A DNA stretch of 41,102 nt from Zafaria cholistanensis (GTDB lineage Bacteria > Actinomycetota > Actinomycetes > Actinomycetales > Micrococcaceae), in assembly GCF_008580665.1 (NCBI RefSeq), contig NZ_BKDJ01000019.1:1-41102 (forward strand), written 5' to 3'. The position numbers and the translations under genes were made by a program. Position 1 is the first letter of the stretch; each line of letters opens with the position of its first letter. The notes under the pieces are model-generated. The model saw only the letters and a program-made list of their open reading frames with translations, did no database searches and was not told where the DNA came from. This document shows, in pieces, positions 26,269 through 33,948 of this stretch.

Positions 26269-27312
26269 ATGGCAGCAGCACCAGTCGAACGGCCAGCCGC
26301 CGCGGATCCCTCCGCGGCGGCCCGTGGCCGTTCCCCGGCCCTTCCGGCCCGCGAGGCCCTCCTTCTGGCCCTGGCGGCCTTCGGCATCCTTGCCTTGGCC
26401 GCGGGCAGCATGTTCGTCGGCGTCTCCGACGTCTCACTCCCGAACCTCCTCGAGGGCGACGAAGCCGCCTGGCAGGTCTTCTGGGTTTCCCGCGTCCCAC
26501 GCACCCTGGCGGTGATCCTGGCCGGCACCGCCGTGGCCGTGGCCGGGCTGATCATGCAACTCATGGCCCGCAACCGCTTCGTGGAGCCGTCCACCGTGGG
26601 CACCGTCGAATCGGCCACGCTCGGCATCCTGGTGGCCACGGTCGCTGCCCCGGCAGCCCCGCCGCTGGCCAAGATGGGGACCGCGAGCCTCTTCGCGCTG
26701 CTGGGCACCGCCCTGTTCCTGGCGGTGCTGCAGCGCCTGCCCGCCCGCAACACCCTGCTGGTCCCCCTGGTCGGAATGATGCTCGGCGGCGTGATCGCGG
26801 CCGTCACCACCTTCTTCGCCTACCGCTACGACCTGCTCCAGACCCTCAATAACTGGATGGTCGGGGACTTCTCCGGGGTCCTGCGCGGCCGTTACGAACT
26901 GCTGTGGATCGTGGCTGCGCTGACCGTGGCCGGCTACATCGCCGCCGACCGGTTCACAGTCGCGGGCATGGGCGCGGACTTCACCACCAACCTGGGCATG
27001 AACTATAAGGCGATCATGCGCTTGGGCCTGGTGATCGTCGCGCTGATCTCCGCCGTGGTCGTCACCAGCGTCGGCGCAGTGCCGTTCCTGGGCCTGGTGG
27101 TCCCCAACATCGTGTCCCTGGTCTTCGGAGACAACCTGCGCCGCGCCGTCCCGTGGACAGCCGTCTTCGGTGCCGGATTCGTGCTGGTGTGCGACATCAT
27201 CGGACGCACTATCCGCTATCCCTACGAGGTCCCCGTCGGCATGGTCATGTCTGTCCTGGGCGCCGCCGCGTTCCTGTTCATGCTGCTGCGCGGAAGGAAA
27301 ATCCGTGGCTGA
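26269..27312 (+). CDS. Iron-siderophore ABC transporter permease (FecCD family, first subunit)
   Basis: 347 residues, about nine transmembrane helices. FecCD signatures include WVSRVPRTLAVILAGTAVAVAG (R-x-P-R near the coupling region), STVGTVESATLGIL, and the cytoplasmic EAA-like loop GMNYKAIMRLGL. The ending PFLGLVVPNIVSLVFG and PYEVPVGMVMSVLGAAAFLFML is characteristic. The first 28 residues are an Ala/Pro-rich cytoplasmic tail. No convincing ribosome site precedes the ATG at 26269, so the exact start is less certain. It pairs with the next permease. Confidence 0.93.
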   Translation: MAAAPVERPAAADPSAAARGRSPALPAREALLLALAAFGILALAAGSMFVGVSDVSLPNLLEGDEAAWQVFWVSRVPRTLAVILAGTAVAVAGLIMQLMARNRFVEPSTVGTVESATLGILVATVAAPAAPPLAKMGTASLFALLGTALFLAVLQRLPARNTLLVPLVGMMLGGVIAAVTTFFAYRYDLLQTLNNWMVGDFSGVLRGRYELLWIVAALTVAGYIAADRFTVAGMGADFTTNLGMNYKAIMRLGLVIVALISAVVVTSVGAVPFLGLVVPNIVSLVFGDNLRRAVPWTAVFGAGFVLVCDIIGRTIRYPYEVPVGMVMSVLGAAAFLFMLLRGRKIRG

Positions 27313-28315
27313 GGCCCCCACCCGCCCCCAACCCGGCGCATACCTACGCGGCCGGGCACCCCTGCATCTTTCGCCCGCCGTTGCCACCGCCCTTCTGGCC
27401 GCGGCCGCCCTGGTTGCCGTGGCCCTGTTCATGTCCGTGGACCTGAAGGGAAACCTTGGCTACGTGCTGCCCCGAAGGGCCGTGAAAGCCGGCGCCATGG
27501 TCCTGGTGGCCGTCGCCGTCGGAATCTCCACCCTGGTGTTCCAGACCGTGACCGCCAACCGCATCCTGACTCCCTCGATCATGGGCTTTGACGCCCTGTA
27601 CGTGCTGATCCAAACCTCGCTGGTCTTCGTTGTGGGCGCGTCCACAGTGAACACCTTCCCCCCGGCGGCGAAGTTCGCGGCGGAGGTCGCCCTGATGGTG
27701 GTCCTCTCCGGACTGCTCTACCGCTGGCTGTTCACCGGCGGCGCCCGGTCGCTGCACCTGATGCTGCTGGTGGGAATCGTCCTGGGCACCCTGTTCCGGG
27801 GCTTCTCCGGCCTGCTGCAGCGGCTCATGGAACCCAGCGAGTTCCTTATTCTGCAAGACCTGTTCTTCGCCTCCTTCAACCAGGTGGAGCCTTCGCTGCT
27901 CGCAGCCGCCACCGCCGTTGTGGGCACCGTCGCCGCGGGCGTGTGGCGGATGCGCCACACGCTGGACGTGCTTGCCCTGGGCCGGGACACTGCAGTGAAC
28001 CTCGGCGTGGACCACCGGCGCGCGGTGACGGCCGTGCTGGTCATGTGCTCGGTGCTCGTGGCCGTGTCCACCGCCCTGGTGGGGCCGGTGACGTTCTTCG
28101 GCTTGCTGGTGGTGAGCCTGGGCTACCAGCTCTGCCGCAGCTTCTCCCATGCCTGGCTGCTGCCGATCACCATCCTGCTCGGGGTGGTGGCGCTGGTGGG
28201 AGGCCAACTGCTCCTGGAGCAGGTCTTCGGTTTCGCCACCGCCCTGAGCATCATCATCGAGTTCACCGGGGGCCTCCTGTTCCTGTACCTGCTGCTGAAG
28301 GGATCCCTGAAGTGA
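27305..28315 (+). CDS. Iron-siderophore ABC transporter permease (FecCD family, second subunit)
   Basis: 336 residues, about nine helices. Family blocks are TANRILTPSIMGFDALYVLIQT, LMLLVGIVLGTLFRGF, NLGVDHRR and VGPVTFFGLLVVSLGYQLCR. The GTG start at 27305 overlaps the previous stop by 8 nt and is preceded by GGAAGGAAAA, so translation is probably coupled. The product should form a heterodimeric channel with the permease at 26269-27312, as YclN/YclO or CeuB/CeuC do. Confidence 0.93.
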   Translation: MAEAPTRPQPGAYLRGRAPLHLSPAVATALLAAAALVAVALFMSVDLKGNLGYVLPRRAVKAGAMVLVAVAVGISTLVFQTVTANRILTPSIMGFDALYVLIQTSLVFVVGASTVNTFPPAAKFAAEVALMVVLSGLLYRWLFTGGARSLHLMLLVGIVLGTLFRGFSGLLQRLMEPSEFLILQDLFFASFNQVEPSLLAAATAVVGTVAAGVWRMRHTLDVLALGRDTAVNLGVDHRRAVTAVLVMCSVLVAVSTALVGPVTFFGLLVVSLGYQLCRSFSHAWLLPITILLGVVALVGGQLLLEQVFGFATALSIIIEFTGGLLFLYLLLKGSLK

Positions 28316-29070
28316 TTACGCTCTCCGGAGTCACCAAGTCCTACGGCTCCGCGCGCGTGGTGGACGGGGTCGACGCCACGATTCCGGCCGGTGGCGTCAC
28401 CTCGATCATCGGCCCCAACGGGGCCGGCAAGTCCACCCTCCTGGGCCTGGTCTCCCGGCTGCAGGCCATGGACGCCGGCGTGGTGGAGGTGGGCGGCCTC
28501 GACGTTGCCCGCACGGACAGCCGCGAACTGGCCAGGACCATGGCGATCCTGCGCCAGGAAAACCACCTGACTATGCGCCTGAAGGTTCGGGACCTGGTCG
28601 CGTTCGGGCGTTTCCCGCATTCCGGGGGCCGGCCCACGGTCGAGGACAAGGAACACATCGAACGGGCCCTGGGGCAGCTGGACCTGCTGCCCATGGCGGA
28701 CAGGTTCGTCGATGAGCTTTCCGGCGGCCAGCGGCAGCGCGCATTCATCGCCATGGTGCTGGCCCAAGACACCCGGTACCTGCTGCTGGACGAGCCGCTG
28801 AACAACCTGGACATGCGGCATTCGGTGGAGATGATGCGCCTGGTCCGCAGGCTCGCGGACGAGTTCGGCAAGACGGTGGTGGTGGTCATCCACGACATCA
28901 ACTTCGCCTCCTGCTATTCGGACACCATCCTGGCGATGCGCGGGGGCCGGCTGCTCCACCAGGGCTCCCCCGCGGAGATCATGCGCCCGGAAGTGCTGCG
29001 GGACATCTATGAGATCGACATCCGGATCGAGGAGATCGAGGGCAACCGCATCGGCGTCTATTTCGCCTGA
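28312..29070 (+). CDS. Iron-siderophore ABC transporter ATP-binding protein
   Basis: 252 residues. Walker A is GPNGAGKST (near 35-43), the signature LSGGQRQRAFIAMVLAQ, Walker B LLLDEPLNNLD, and the switch His is in VVVIHDINFAS, where ordinary importers read HD. The GTG start shares 4 nt (GTGA) with the preceding stop. It energises import through the two permeases. The sequence RLKVRDLVAFGRFPHSGGR is typical of FepC/YclP-like ATPases. Last gene of the operon. Confidence 0.95.
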   Translation: MITLSGVTKSYGSARVVDGVDATIPAGGVTSIIGPNGAGKSTLLGLVSRLQAMDAGVVEVGGLDVARTDSRELARTMAILRQENHLTMRLKVRDLVAFGRFPHSGGRPTVEDKEHIERALGQLDLLPMADRFVDELSGGQRQRAFIAMVLAQDTRYLLLDEPLNNLDMRHSVEMMRLVRRLADEFGKTVVVVIHDINFASCYSDTILAMRGGRLLHQGSPAEIMRPEVLRDIYEIDIRIEEIEGNRIGVYFA

Positions 29071-29140
29071 TCCGGCGCGGCCCTGGCCGCCGGCGCCGCC
29101 GCGGCTTGGTGATAGAAGATGCTGCGGACCGGCGGTCATG

Positions 29141-29190
29141 GCGGGGCGGACGGGGGCACGGCGGGGCAGACGGGGGCACGGCGGGGCACG
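29141..29190. repeat. 20-bp tandem repeat, 2.5 copies
   Basis: GCGGGGCGGACGGGGGCACG at 29141-29160, a copy with one change at 29161-29180, and a shortened copy at 29181-29190, between the siderophore operon and the YqaJ gene. Confidence 0.9.
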
Positions 29191-29240
29191 GCGGAGACCG
29201 CCGATTGGCCCGGCGCCGGGCGGGAAGGAAGAATGGGCCG

Positions 29241-29915
29241 GTGTCTTCCGTGCAGCCTGAACTCCCCGCCCCCTCCCCCGCTCCGGCTGCCGCGGACTTC
29301 AGGCTGCGGATCGTGGCCGACTCCAGCGACCGCGTCGGGTGGCTGCGGGCCCGTTCCCAGGGAATTACCGCCACCGACGTCGCCAAACTGTCCACCCCGC
29401 GCAGCATCGAGGCCGCGGCCTACGCGAAGCTCCACGGCTCCGGCTTCTCCGGCAACCCCTGGACGGACCACGGCAAGGCCCGCGAACCGGTGATCGCCGC
29501 GTGGGTCCGCGAACAGCATGGGATCGTGCCCAGCACCCAACTCTTCCACGCGCCCGGGCAACGGCTGCATTTGGCAACCCCGGACGGCATCGCGCTGCGT
29601 CCCGGCGGCCGTCTGGAACTGGCCGAAATCAAGACCACCAACAAGCCCTGGCGGTCCATCCCGCGCCACTACCTGCGCCAGGTGTGGTGGCAGCAGTATG
29701 TCCTCGGCGCCGAACGCACGCTGGTGGTCTGGGAGGAGCACGAGGACTTCGTCCCGGTCCACGGGGAACCCCGGTGCCGCTGGGTGGACCGCGACGAGGA
29801 ACAGATCCGCACCCTGGTGGAGATGGCGGACCGGCTGGTCCAGGAGCTGCGCCGGCGCACCGCCCGTGCCCGCGAGCGCGAGGACTACCGCCCCGCGGCC
29901 CTCAGCCGGTACTGA
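29241..29915 (+). CDS. YqaJ-type nuclease (PD-(D/E)xK fold)
   Basis: 224 residues. The YqaJ domain is visible: QGITATDVAKL, NPWTDHGKAREPVIAAWV, and the catalytic set formed by Asp in ATPDGIAL and ExK in LELAEIKTTNK (near residue 135). HYLRQVWWQQYVLGAE follows. Viral relatives act as recombination exonucleases with single-strand annealing proteins, but no partner and no phage genes are nearby, so this is a chromosomal stand-alone form with unknown role. The GTG at 29241 is chosen because AAGAAT ends 6 nt before it; an upstream ATG at 29106 would translate the repeat region. Confidence 0.87.
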   Translation: MSSVQPELPAPSPAPAAADFRLRIVADSSDRVGWLRARSQGITATDVAKLSTPRSIEAAAYAKLHGSGFSGNPWTDHGKAREPVIAAWVREQHGIVPSTQLFHAPGQRLHLATPDGIALRPGGRLELAEIKTTNKPWRSIPRHYLRQVWWQQYVLGAERTLVVWEEHEDFVPVHGEPRCRWVDRDEEQIRTLVEMADRLVQELRRRTARAREREDYRPAALSRY

Positions 29916-29938
29916 CACCGTGCCGGCTCAGGGCCGTG

Positions 29939-29970
29939 CCCAGCCTGAACCGCACCCAGCCTGAACCGCA
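29939..29970. repeat. 16-bp direct repeat, two exact copies plus a decayed third
   Basis: CCCAGCCTGAACCGCA at 29939-29954 and 29955-29970, followed by CCGATACTGAACCCG, about 25 nt past the YqaJ gene stop. Confidence 0.9.
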
Positions 29971-30011
29971 CCGATACTGAACCCGTGCCGCGTCGGTACC
30001 CGGGAACGGCA

Positions 30012-30037
30012 AAGGCGGCGGGCACCCCCGCCGCCTT
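30012..30037. terminator. Bidirectional terminator between convergent genes
   Basis: AAGGCGGCGGG (30012-30022) pairs perfectly with CCCGCCGCCTT (30027-30037), loop of 4. It lies between the YqaJ gene (plus) and the mechanosensitive channel gene (minus); on the minus strand it ends in CCTTTG. Confidence 0.75.
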
Positions 30038-30054
30038 CCTCCCCCGGGCGGGGG

Positions 30055-31221
30055 CTATTTCTTCGCGCCCGCCACCTGCGCCACCGGCGCCGGCAGCGCC
30101 TCTGGATATTTGGTCTGCAGGTCGTGCACCAGCTTCTCGCGCACGTAGTTGCGCAGGTCGAACAGGTCCGCGGGGTTGCGGGCGCTGACGGTAATGGTCA
30201 CCTTGAGCACGCCCGCGATCGCGTCGGTGACGTTGAGGACGCCCACGCGCCCGTCCCACAGGTCGGTGGAATCCAACAGCTGCTTGAGGCGCTGGCGGAT
30301 CATGTCCACCGGCGCGTTCCAGTTCAGGTCAAGCAGGACGTTGCCGTTCAGCTCGGCGGTGCCGCGGGACCAGTTCTCGAAGGGGGTGGAGGTGAAGTAG
30401 GTCGAGGGCAGGATCATGCGCCGTCCGTCCGGCATGGCGACCACCACGTAGGTGAGCGTGATCTCCTCGATCCTTCCCTGCTGGGTTTCCACCAGCACGG
30501 TGTCGTCCACCCGGATTGCATCCGTGAAGGCGATCTGCAGGCCGGCGAAGACGTTGGCCAGGGTGCTCTGCACCGCCAGACCGGCGACGACGGAAATCAG
30601 ACCCGCGGAGGCGAGGATACCGGCGCCCAAGGCCCGCACCTGCGGGATGAGCAGCAGGATCGCCGCCCCGGCAAGCACCAGGACGACGGCGTTGGCCACG
30701 TGCCGCAGCAGCGACACCTGGGTGCGCACCTTGGCGAGGCGGCGGTCGTTGGCGATGCTGGTGCGGCGCTTGGCCAGCAGCTCGGCCTCAAGCAGGCGCA
30801 GCAGCACCGTGATGAGCCAGGCGACACTGCAGATCAGTCCGGACAGGAGCAGGAAATCCACCAGTCGGCGCCAGTCCGCGTCCGGGGTGGTGACCTCCAG
30901 TGCGCTCAGCGACCCGACGAAGGAAAGCACCAGGGTCGCGGGCACGCGGGCCTTTGCGGTGTCCTTGCGCAGCGTCGGGTGCTTGCGCAGGACCCCGCCC
31001 AGGGCCGTAAACGCGATAGTCACGATGAGGACGGAGGCGACTACCGCGATGATGACCGCAAACCACGGCCGGAACGGTTCGGGCAGCGCATCGGTACCGG
31101 CGGCTTGAGTGAGGTCTCCCACGACGTCATTGACCGTGGGCGTCAGGGTGTCTTCTGGCATCAGGGAGTCCCCGGACGGCGCAGGCGTGGGCGGCGCGGG
31201 GGTGGGAGCAAGGGCAAGCAT
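30055..31221 (-). CDS. MscS-family mechanosensitive ion channel
   Basis: 388 residues. Helices lie at about 55-78, 98-118 (weaker), 123-145 and 175-195. The pore helix and MscS domain start at ILASAGLISVVAGLAVQSTLANVFAGLQIAF, followed by the beta domain (VDDTVLVETQQGRIEEITLTYVVV, MPDGRRMILPSTYF). The N terminus is Pro/Thr-rich. It probably opens on membrane tension to relieve osmotic downshift. The ATG at 31221 has AACGCT ending 6 nt upstream. It lies 126 nt from the heme oxygenase gene on the same strand, with a hairpin element between. Confidence 0.92.
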   Translation of the reverse strand: MLALAPTPAPPTPAPSGDSLMPEDTLTPTVNDVVGDLTQAAGTDALPEPFRPWFAVIIAVVASVLIVTIAFTALGGVLRKHPTLRKDTAKARVPATLVLSFVGSLSALEVTTPDADWRRLVDFLLLSGLICSVAWLITVLLRLLEAELLAKRRTSIANDRRLAKVRTQVSLLRHVANAVVLVLAGAAILLLIPQVRALGAGILASAGLISVVAGLAVQSTLANVFAGLQIAFTDAIRVDDTVLVETQQGRIEEITLTYVVVAMPDGRRMILPSTYFTSTPFENWSRGTAELNGNVLLDLNWNAPVDMIRQRLKQLLDSTDLWDGRVGVLNVTDAIAGVLKVTITVSARNPADLFDLRNYVREKLVHDLQTKYPEALPAPVAQVAGAKK

Positions 31222-31290
31222 TTTTCCAGCGTTCCACACGAATCTGAGTAAAACCTTAATCGAAACGTAACCAAAGCTTTTCTGAAGGGA

Positions 31291-31333
31291 AGGTGCCCGG
31301 AAGCACCTGCCGCTGTGCGGCCGGTGCTTCCGG
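31291..31333 (+). repeat. Hairpin element A (possible member of the GAAGCACC family)
   Basis: AGGTGC (31291-31296) can pair with GCACCT (31303-31308) around loop CCGGAA. Alternatively CCGGAAGCACC (31297-31307) pairs with GGTGCTTCCGG (31323-31333), with an inner GCCGC/GCGGC stem. The same two-way fold is seen in elements B and C. Read on the minus strand it follows the heme oxygenase stop by 14 nt and may simply be its terminator. Confidence 0.55.
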
Positions 31334-31346
31334 AGCCGAATTCCCC

Positions 31347-31754
31347 CTACTCGCCGCGGGGTGCGGAGAGGTCGGCCACCTGGTAGGACCACAGTTCGGC
31401 GGCCAGCCCAAGGGGCTTGCGTGCCCCATCGCGGCCCTCGCCCCCGTGACCTTTGCCACCGGAATCTTCCCCGCTGGGGGTCTCCGCACCGTGGGCGGCA
31501 CCCTGCCCGCGGCCGGCGCCCTGCTCGTGGCCGTGGGCGAAGGCGCGGGACCTGGTCCATGCCTCGAAGGATTCCTCGTCGGCCCAGCGCGTGAGCACCA
31601 GCCAGACGCTGCGCCCGTCGGTGGGTTGGAGCAGTTCGAATCCCTCGAAGCCGGGGGCATTGTCGACGGCGCCGGCGCGTGCGGCGAAGCGGCGGGCAAG
31701 CTCGTCGCCGGAGTCGGCCGGGACGGTGATGGCGTTGATCTTGATGACACTCAT
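31347..31754 (-). CDS. MhuD/IsdG-type heme-degrading monooxygenase
   Basis: 135 residues. The start SVIKINAITVPADSG and the AVDNAPGFEGFELLQP and TRWADEESFEAW blocks match MhuD of Mycobacterium closely (from memory): N7 and W66 fall at the same positions, and a heme-ligand His is offered by H74 or H76 (AFAHGH). Such enzymes free iron from heme in the cytoplasm. Unusually, residues 77-113 are a Gly/His/Glu-rich insert before the last strand (LAAELWSYQVADL). Start ATG at 31754, CAGGCT ending 6 nt upstream. It is 2.3 kb from the siderophore operon. Confidence 0.85.
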   Translation of the reverse strand: MSVIKINAITVPADSGDELARRFAARAGAVDNAPGFEGFELLQPTDGRSVWLVLTRWADEESFEAWTRSRAFAHGHEQGAGRGQGAAHGAETPSGEDSGGKGHGGEGRDGARKPLGLAAELWSYQVADLSAPRGE

Positions 31755-31858
31755 GGACCCAGCCTGCCAAACCCCTCCCCGGGCCGGAAGCCGGTTGCGT
31801 CGGGTGACCCGGGCCCACGGGTCCAACCGGCCGCCCCGGATGTGCCACGATGGCTCCC

Positions 31859-32854
31859 ATGAGCCTGCGCCCCTACAAACAGGTCGACGTCTTCACCGCG
31901 ACCCCGTACTTCGGAAATGCCCTGGCCGTCGTCCTGGATTCGGACGGGATGGCCGAGGAGGAGATGCTCCGGTTCGCCAACTGGATGAACCTGGCGGAGA
32001 CCACCTTTGTCCTGCGGCCCACGCAGCCGGGCGCGGACTACCGGGTGCGCATCTTCACCACCACCACGGAACTGCCCTTCGCCGGCCACCCGACGCTCGG
32101 CACGGCCCACGCCTGGCTGGAGGCCGGCGGCGCGCCGGCCCGCCCCGGCGTCGTGGTCCAGGAATGCCCGGCAGGCCTGATCGAGGTCCGGGCCCAAGCC
32201 GCGGACGACGGCGGCGGGCACCGGCTGGCGCTGAAGGCACCGCCCCTGGTGCGCACCGGCCCGCTCGAGGAAGACGTGCTGGAGTGGGCCCTGGCCGGGC
32301 TGGGCCTGGCGCGCACCGACGTGGTGGCCCACCAGTGGATTGCCAACGGCCCGCAATGGGCCGGGCTGTTGTTGCGCGACGCGGAACTGGTGCTGGCGCT
32401 GGAACCGGACTTCGCGGTTTTGGAAGGGCTGGAGGTGGGGGTGATTGGCCCGCACGCCTCCCACGGAGCGCACGCGGTCCCCTACCGGGAGTCCCCCCGC
32501 CCCGTGCGCCGCAAGGGCGCGCGGGCCGAACTCGAGCCGCTGCCTGCCCCGGAAGCTCCCGGCCTGCCGGCCGGCACTGCCTTCCAGTCGGTCGTCGCCT
32601 CCGCCCCGGCCGACTTTGAGGTGCGTGCGTTCGTTCCGGGCGAGGGGCTCCCGGAGGACCCGGCCACGGGCAGCCTCAACGCCGGGTTCGCCGTCTGGCT
32701 AACCCGCGATGGACTCGCCCCGGAGCACTACACCGTGCGCCAGGGCACCCGCCTGGGGCGCGCCGGCCTCATCGAGGTGTCCACCGACACCGAAGGCATC
32801 TGGGTCGCCGGGCAGGCCGTGACCTGCATCGAGGGAAAGGTGCGCACCCGGTAG
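31859..32854 (+). CDS. PhzF-family isomerase/epimerase-like protein
   Basis: 331 residues, two similar half-domains of the diaminopimelate-epimerase fold. Family marks are QVDVFTATPYFGNALAVV, the catalytic-type Glu in NLAETTFVL (about residue 46), FAGHPTLGTAHAW, and the late EDPATGSLNAGFAVWL. PhzF makes phenazines in pseudomonads, but no other phenazine gene is near, so the substrate is unknown. I prefer the ATG at 31859: CACGAT ends 7 nt before it. The ATG at 31850 overlaps that hexamer. Divergent from the heme oxygenase gene. Confidence 0.9.
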   Translation: MSLRPYKQVDVFTATPYFGNALAVVLDSDGMAEEEMLRFANWMNLAETTFVLRPTQPGADYRVRIFTTTTELPFAGHPTLGTAHAWLEAGGAPARPGVVVQECPAGLIEVRAQAADDGGGHRLALKAPPLVRTGPLEEDVLEWALAGLGLARTDVVAHQWIANGPQWAGLLLRDAELVLALEPDFAVLEGLEVGVIGPHASHGAHAVPYRESPRPVRRKGARAELEPLPAPEAPGLPAGTAFQSVVASAPADFEVRAFVPGEGLPEDPATGSLNAGFAVWLTRDGLAPEHYTVRQGTRLGRAGLIEVSTDTEGIWVAGQAVTCIEGKVRTR

Positions 32855-32884
32855 GGAGCGCGGCCCGCCGGGGGCGCCCCCGCG

Positions 32885-32926
32885 ACGCTGCCATCCCCGG
32901 CACGCTGCCATCCCCGGCACGCTGCC
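32885..32926. repeat. 17-bp tandem repeat, 2.5 copies
   Basis: ACGCTGCCATCCCCGGC at 32885-32901 and 32902-32918, then ACGCTGCC at 32919-32926, starting 30 nt past the PhzF-like gene stop. Confidence 0.92.
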
Positions 32927-33005
32927 GCGCGGGCGGAACGGAACCCTCACAGGGGCGTGACCGGCACGCAACACGGTGGTGACACTGCCGGGGCAGGCTG
33001 GAGCC

Positions 33006-33938
33006 ATGAAGCGGCTCACCGGACACTCCCGCCCCCACCACGGCCATCCACTCGCCTGCCCGGACTGCGGGCAGCTGCCCGAACCGGCCCAGCTGCGCCG
33101 CACCCTGGCGCTGGTCGCGGCGGTCCTGCCCGTGGAACTGGCGGTCCACGCGCTGATCGTCGGGCTGCACCTGCCCCTGCTCCTGAAGGTCCTGCTCCTG
33201 ACCGTCACCGCGACGGTGCTGGCCATCTGGGTTGCCGAACCGTCCGCGGCCCGCCTGCTGCGCGGGTTCCTCCACGCCCCGGAACTGAAGCGGCGCCAGG
33301 AGATCGACGAGGCGCAGGCCCTGTGGCGCGTACGCTTCACCCTGCCGGACCGGGCCGGGGCGCTGGAGCGGGTGACGCACGGCCTGGCCGTGGTCGGTGC
33401 CAACATCCTGGTCATCCACGTGCATCCGCTCGGCGGCCAAACCGCCCACGTCCTCGATGAACTGGTCCTGTCCGCCCCGGCAGGGCTGAGGGAGGAAGAC
33501 CTGCTCGGAGCCCTGCGGGGGGCGGGGGCGCGGGACGGGGCCGCCTGGCCAACCTCTCCGATGGCACTTGGGGACGCGCAGACCCGCAGCCTGGGGCTGG
33601 CCGCCCGCGTGGCGGCGGAACCGCAGTCACTGCCGGAGGCGCTGGCCGAGCTGCTGGGCGCCCGCATCCACGCGCCGGGGATCGCCGTGTCCCCCACCGC
33701 GCCGGCCGTGACGCCGGGGCCCCTTCCCGGCCCGGAAGACCTTGCGGCCGCCCGGGCGGCCGGAACGCTGCTGAGCCTGCCCACGGCCAGCGGGGAACCG
33801 CTGCTGGCCCACCGTCCCGGAGAGCCGTTCACGCCCGCCGAATCCGCCCGCGCCCACCGCCTGGCCGAACTGGCGGAGGCGGTCCAGGTGGCGCGCACCC
33901 GGTGGGCTGCCGAGGCGCCGGTCCAGCCGCGGGGCTAG
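33006..33938 (+). CDS. Membrane-tethered ACT-domain protein, function unknown
   Basis: 310 residues. The N terminus has one CPDCG knuckle (C18, C21) after several His. Two transmembrane helices follow at about 32-54 and 58-78. From about 100 an ACT domain is visible (WRVRFTLPDRAGALERVTHGL, ANILVIHVHPLGG), the fold that binds amino acids in regulatory enzymes. The C-terminal 120 residues (LPEALAELLGARIHAPG, AARAAGTLLSLPTASGEPLLAHRPG) may be a second small domain. The layout suggests a small-molecule sensor at the membrane (inference). Start ATG at 33006; CAGGCT ends 6 nt upstream. Confidence 0.75.
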   Translation: MKRLTGHSRPHHGHPLACPDCGQLPEPAQLRRTLALVAAVLPVELAVHALIVGLHLPLLLKVLLLTVTATVLAIWVAEPSAARLLRGFLHAPELKRRQEIDEAQALWRVRFTLPDRAGALERVTHGLAVVGANILVIHVHPLGGQTAHVLDELVLSAPAGLREEDLLGALRGAGARDGAAWPTSPMALGDAQTRSLGLAARVAAEPQSLPEALAELLGARIHAPGIAVSPTAPAVTPGPLPGPEDLAAARAAGTLLSLPTASGEPLLAHRPGEPFTPAESARAHRLAELAEAVQVARTRWAAEAPVQPRG

Positions 33939-33948
33939 GTCGGTACAG

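Noticed and set aside
31859-32854. Phenazine biosynthesis locus because of the PhzF-like gene
   Set aside because: No other phz gene is nearby; PhzF-like proteins are widespread with unknown substrates.
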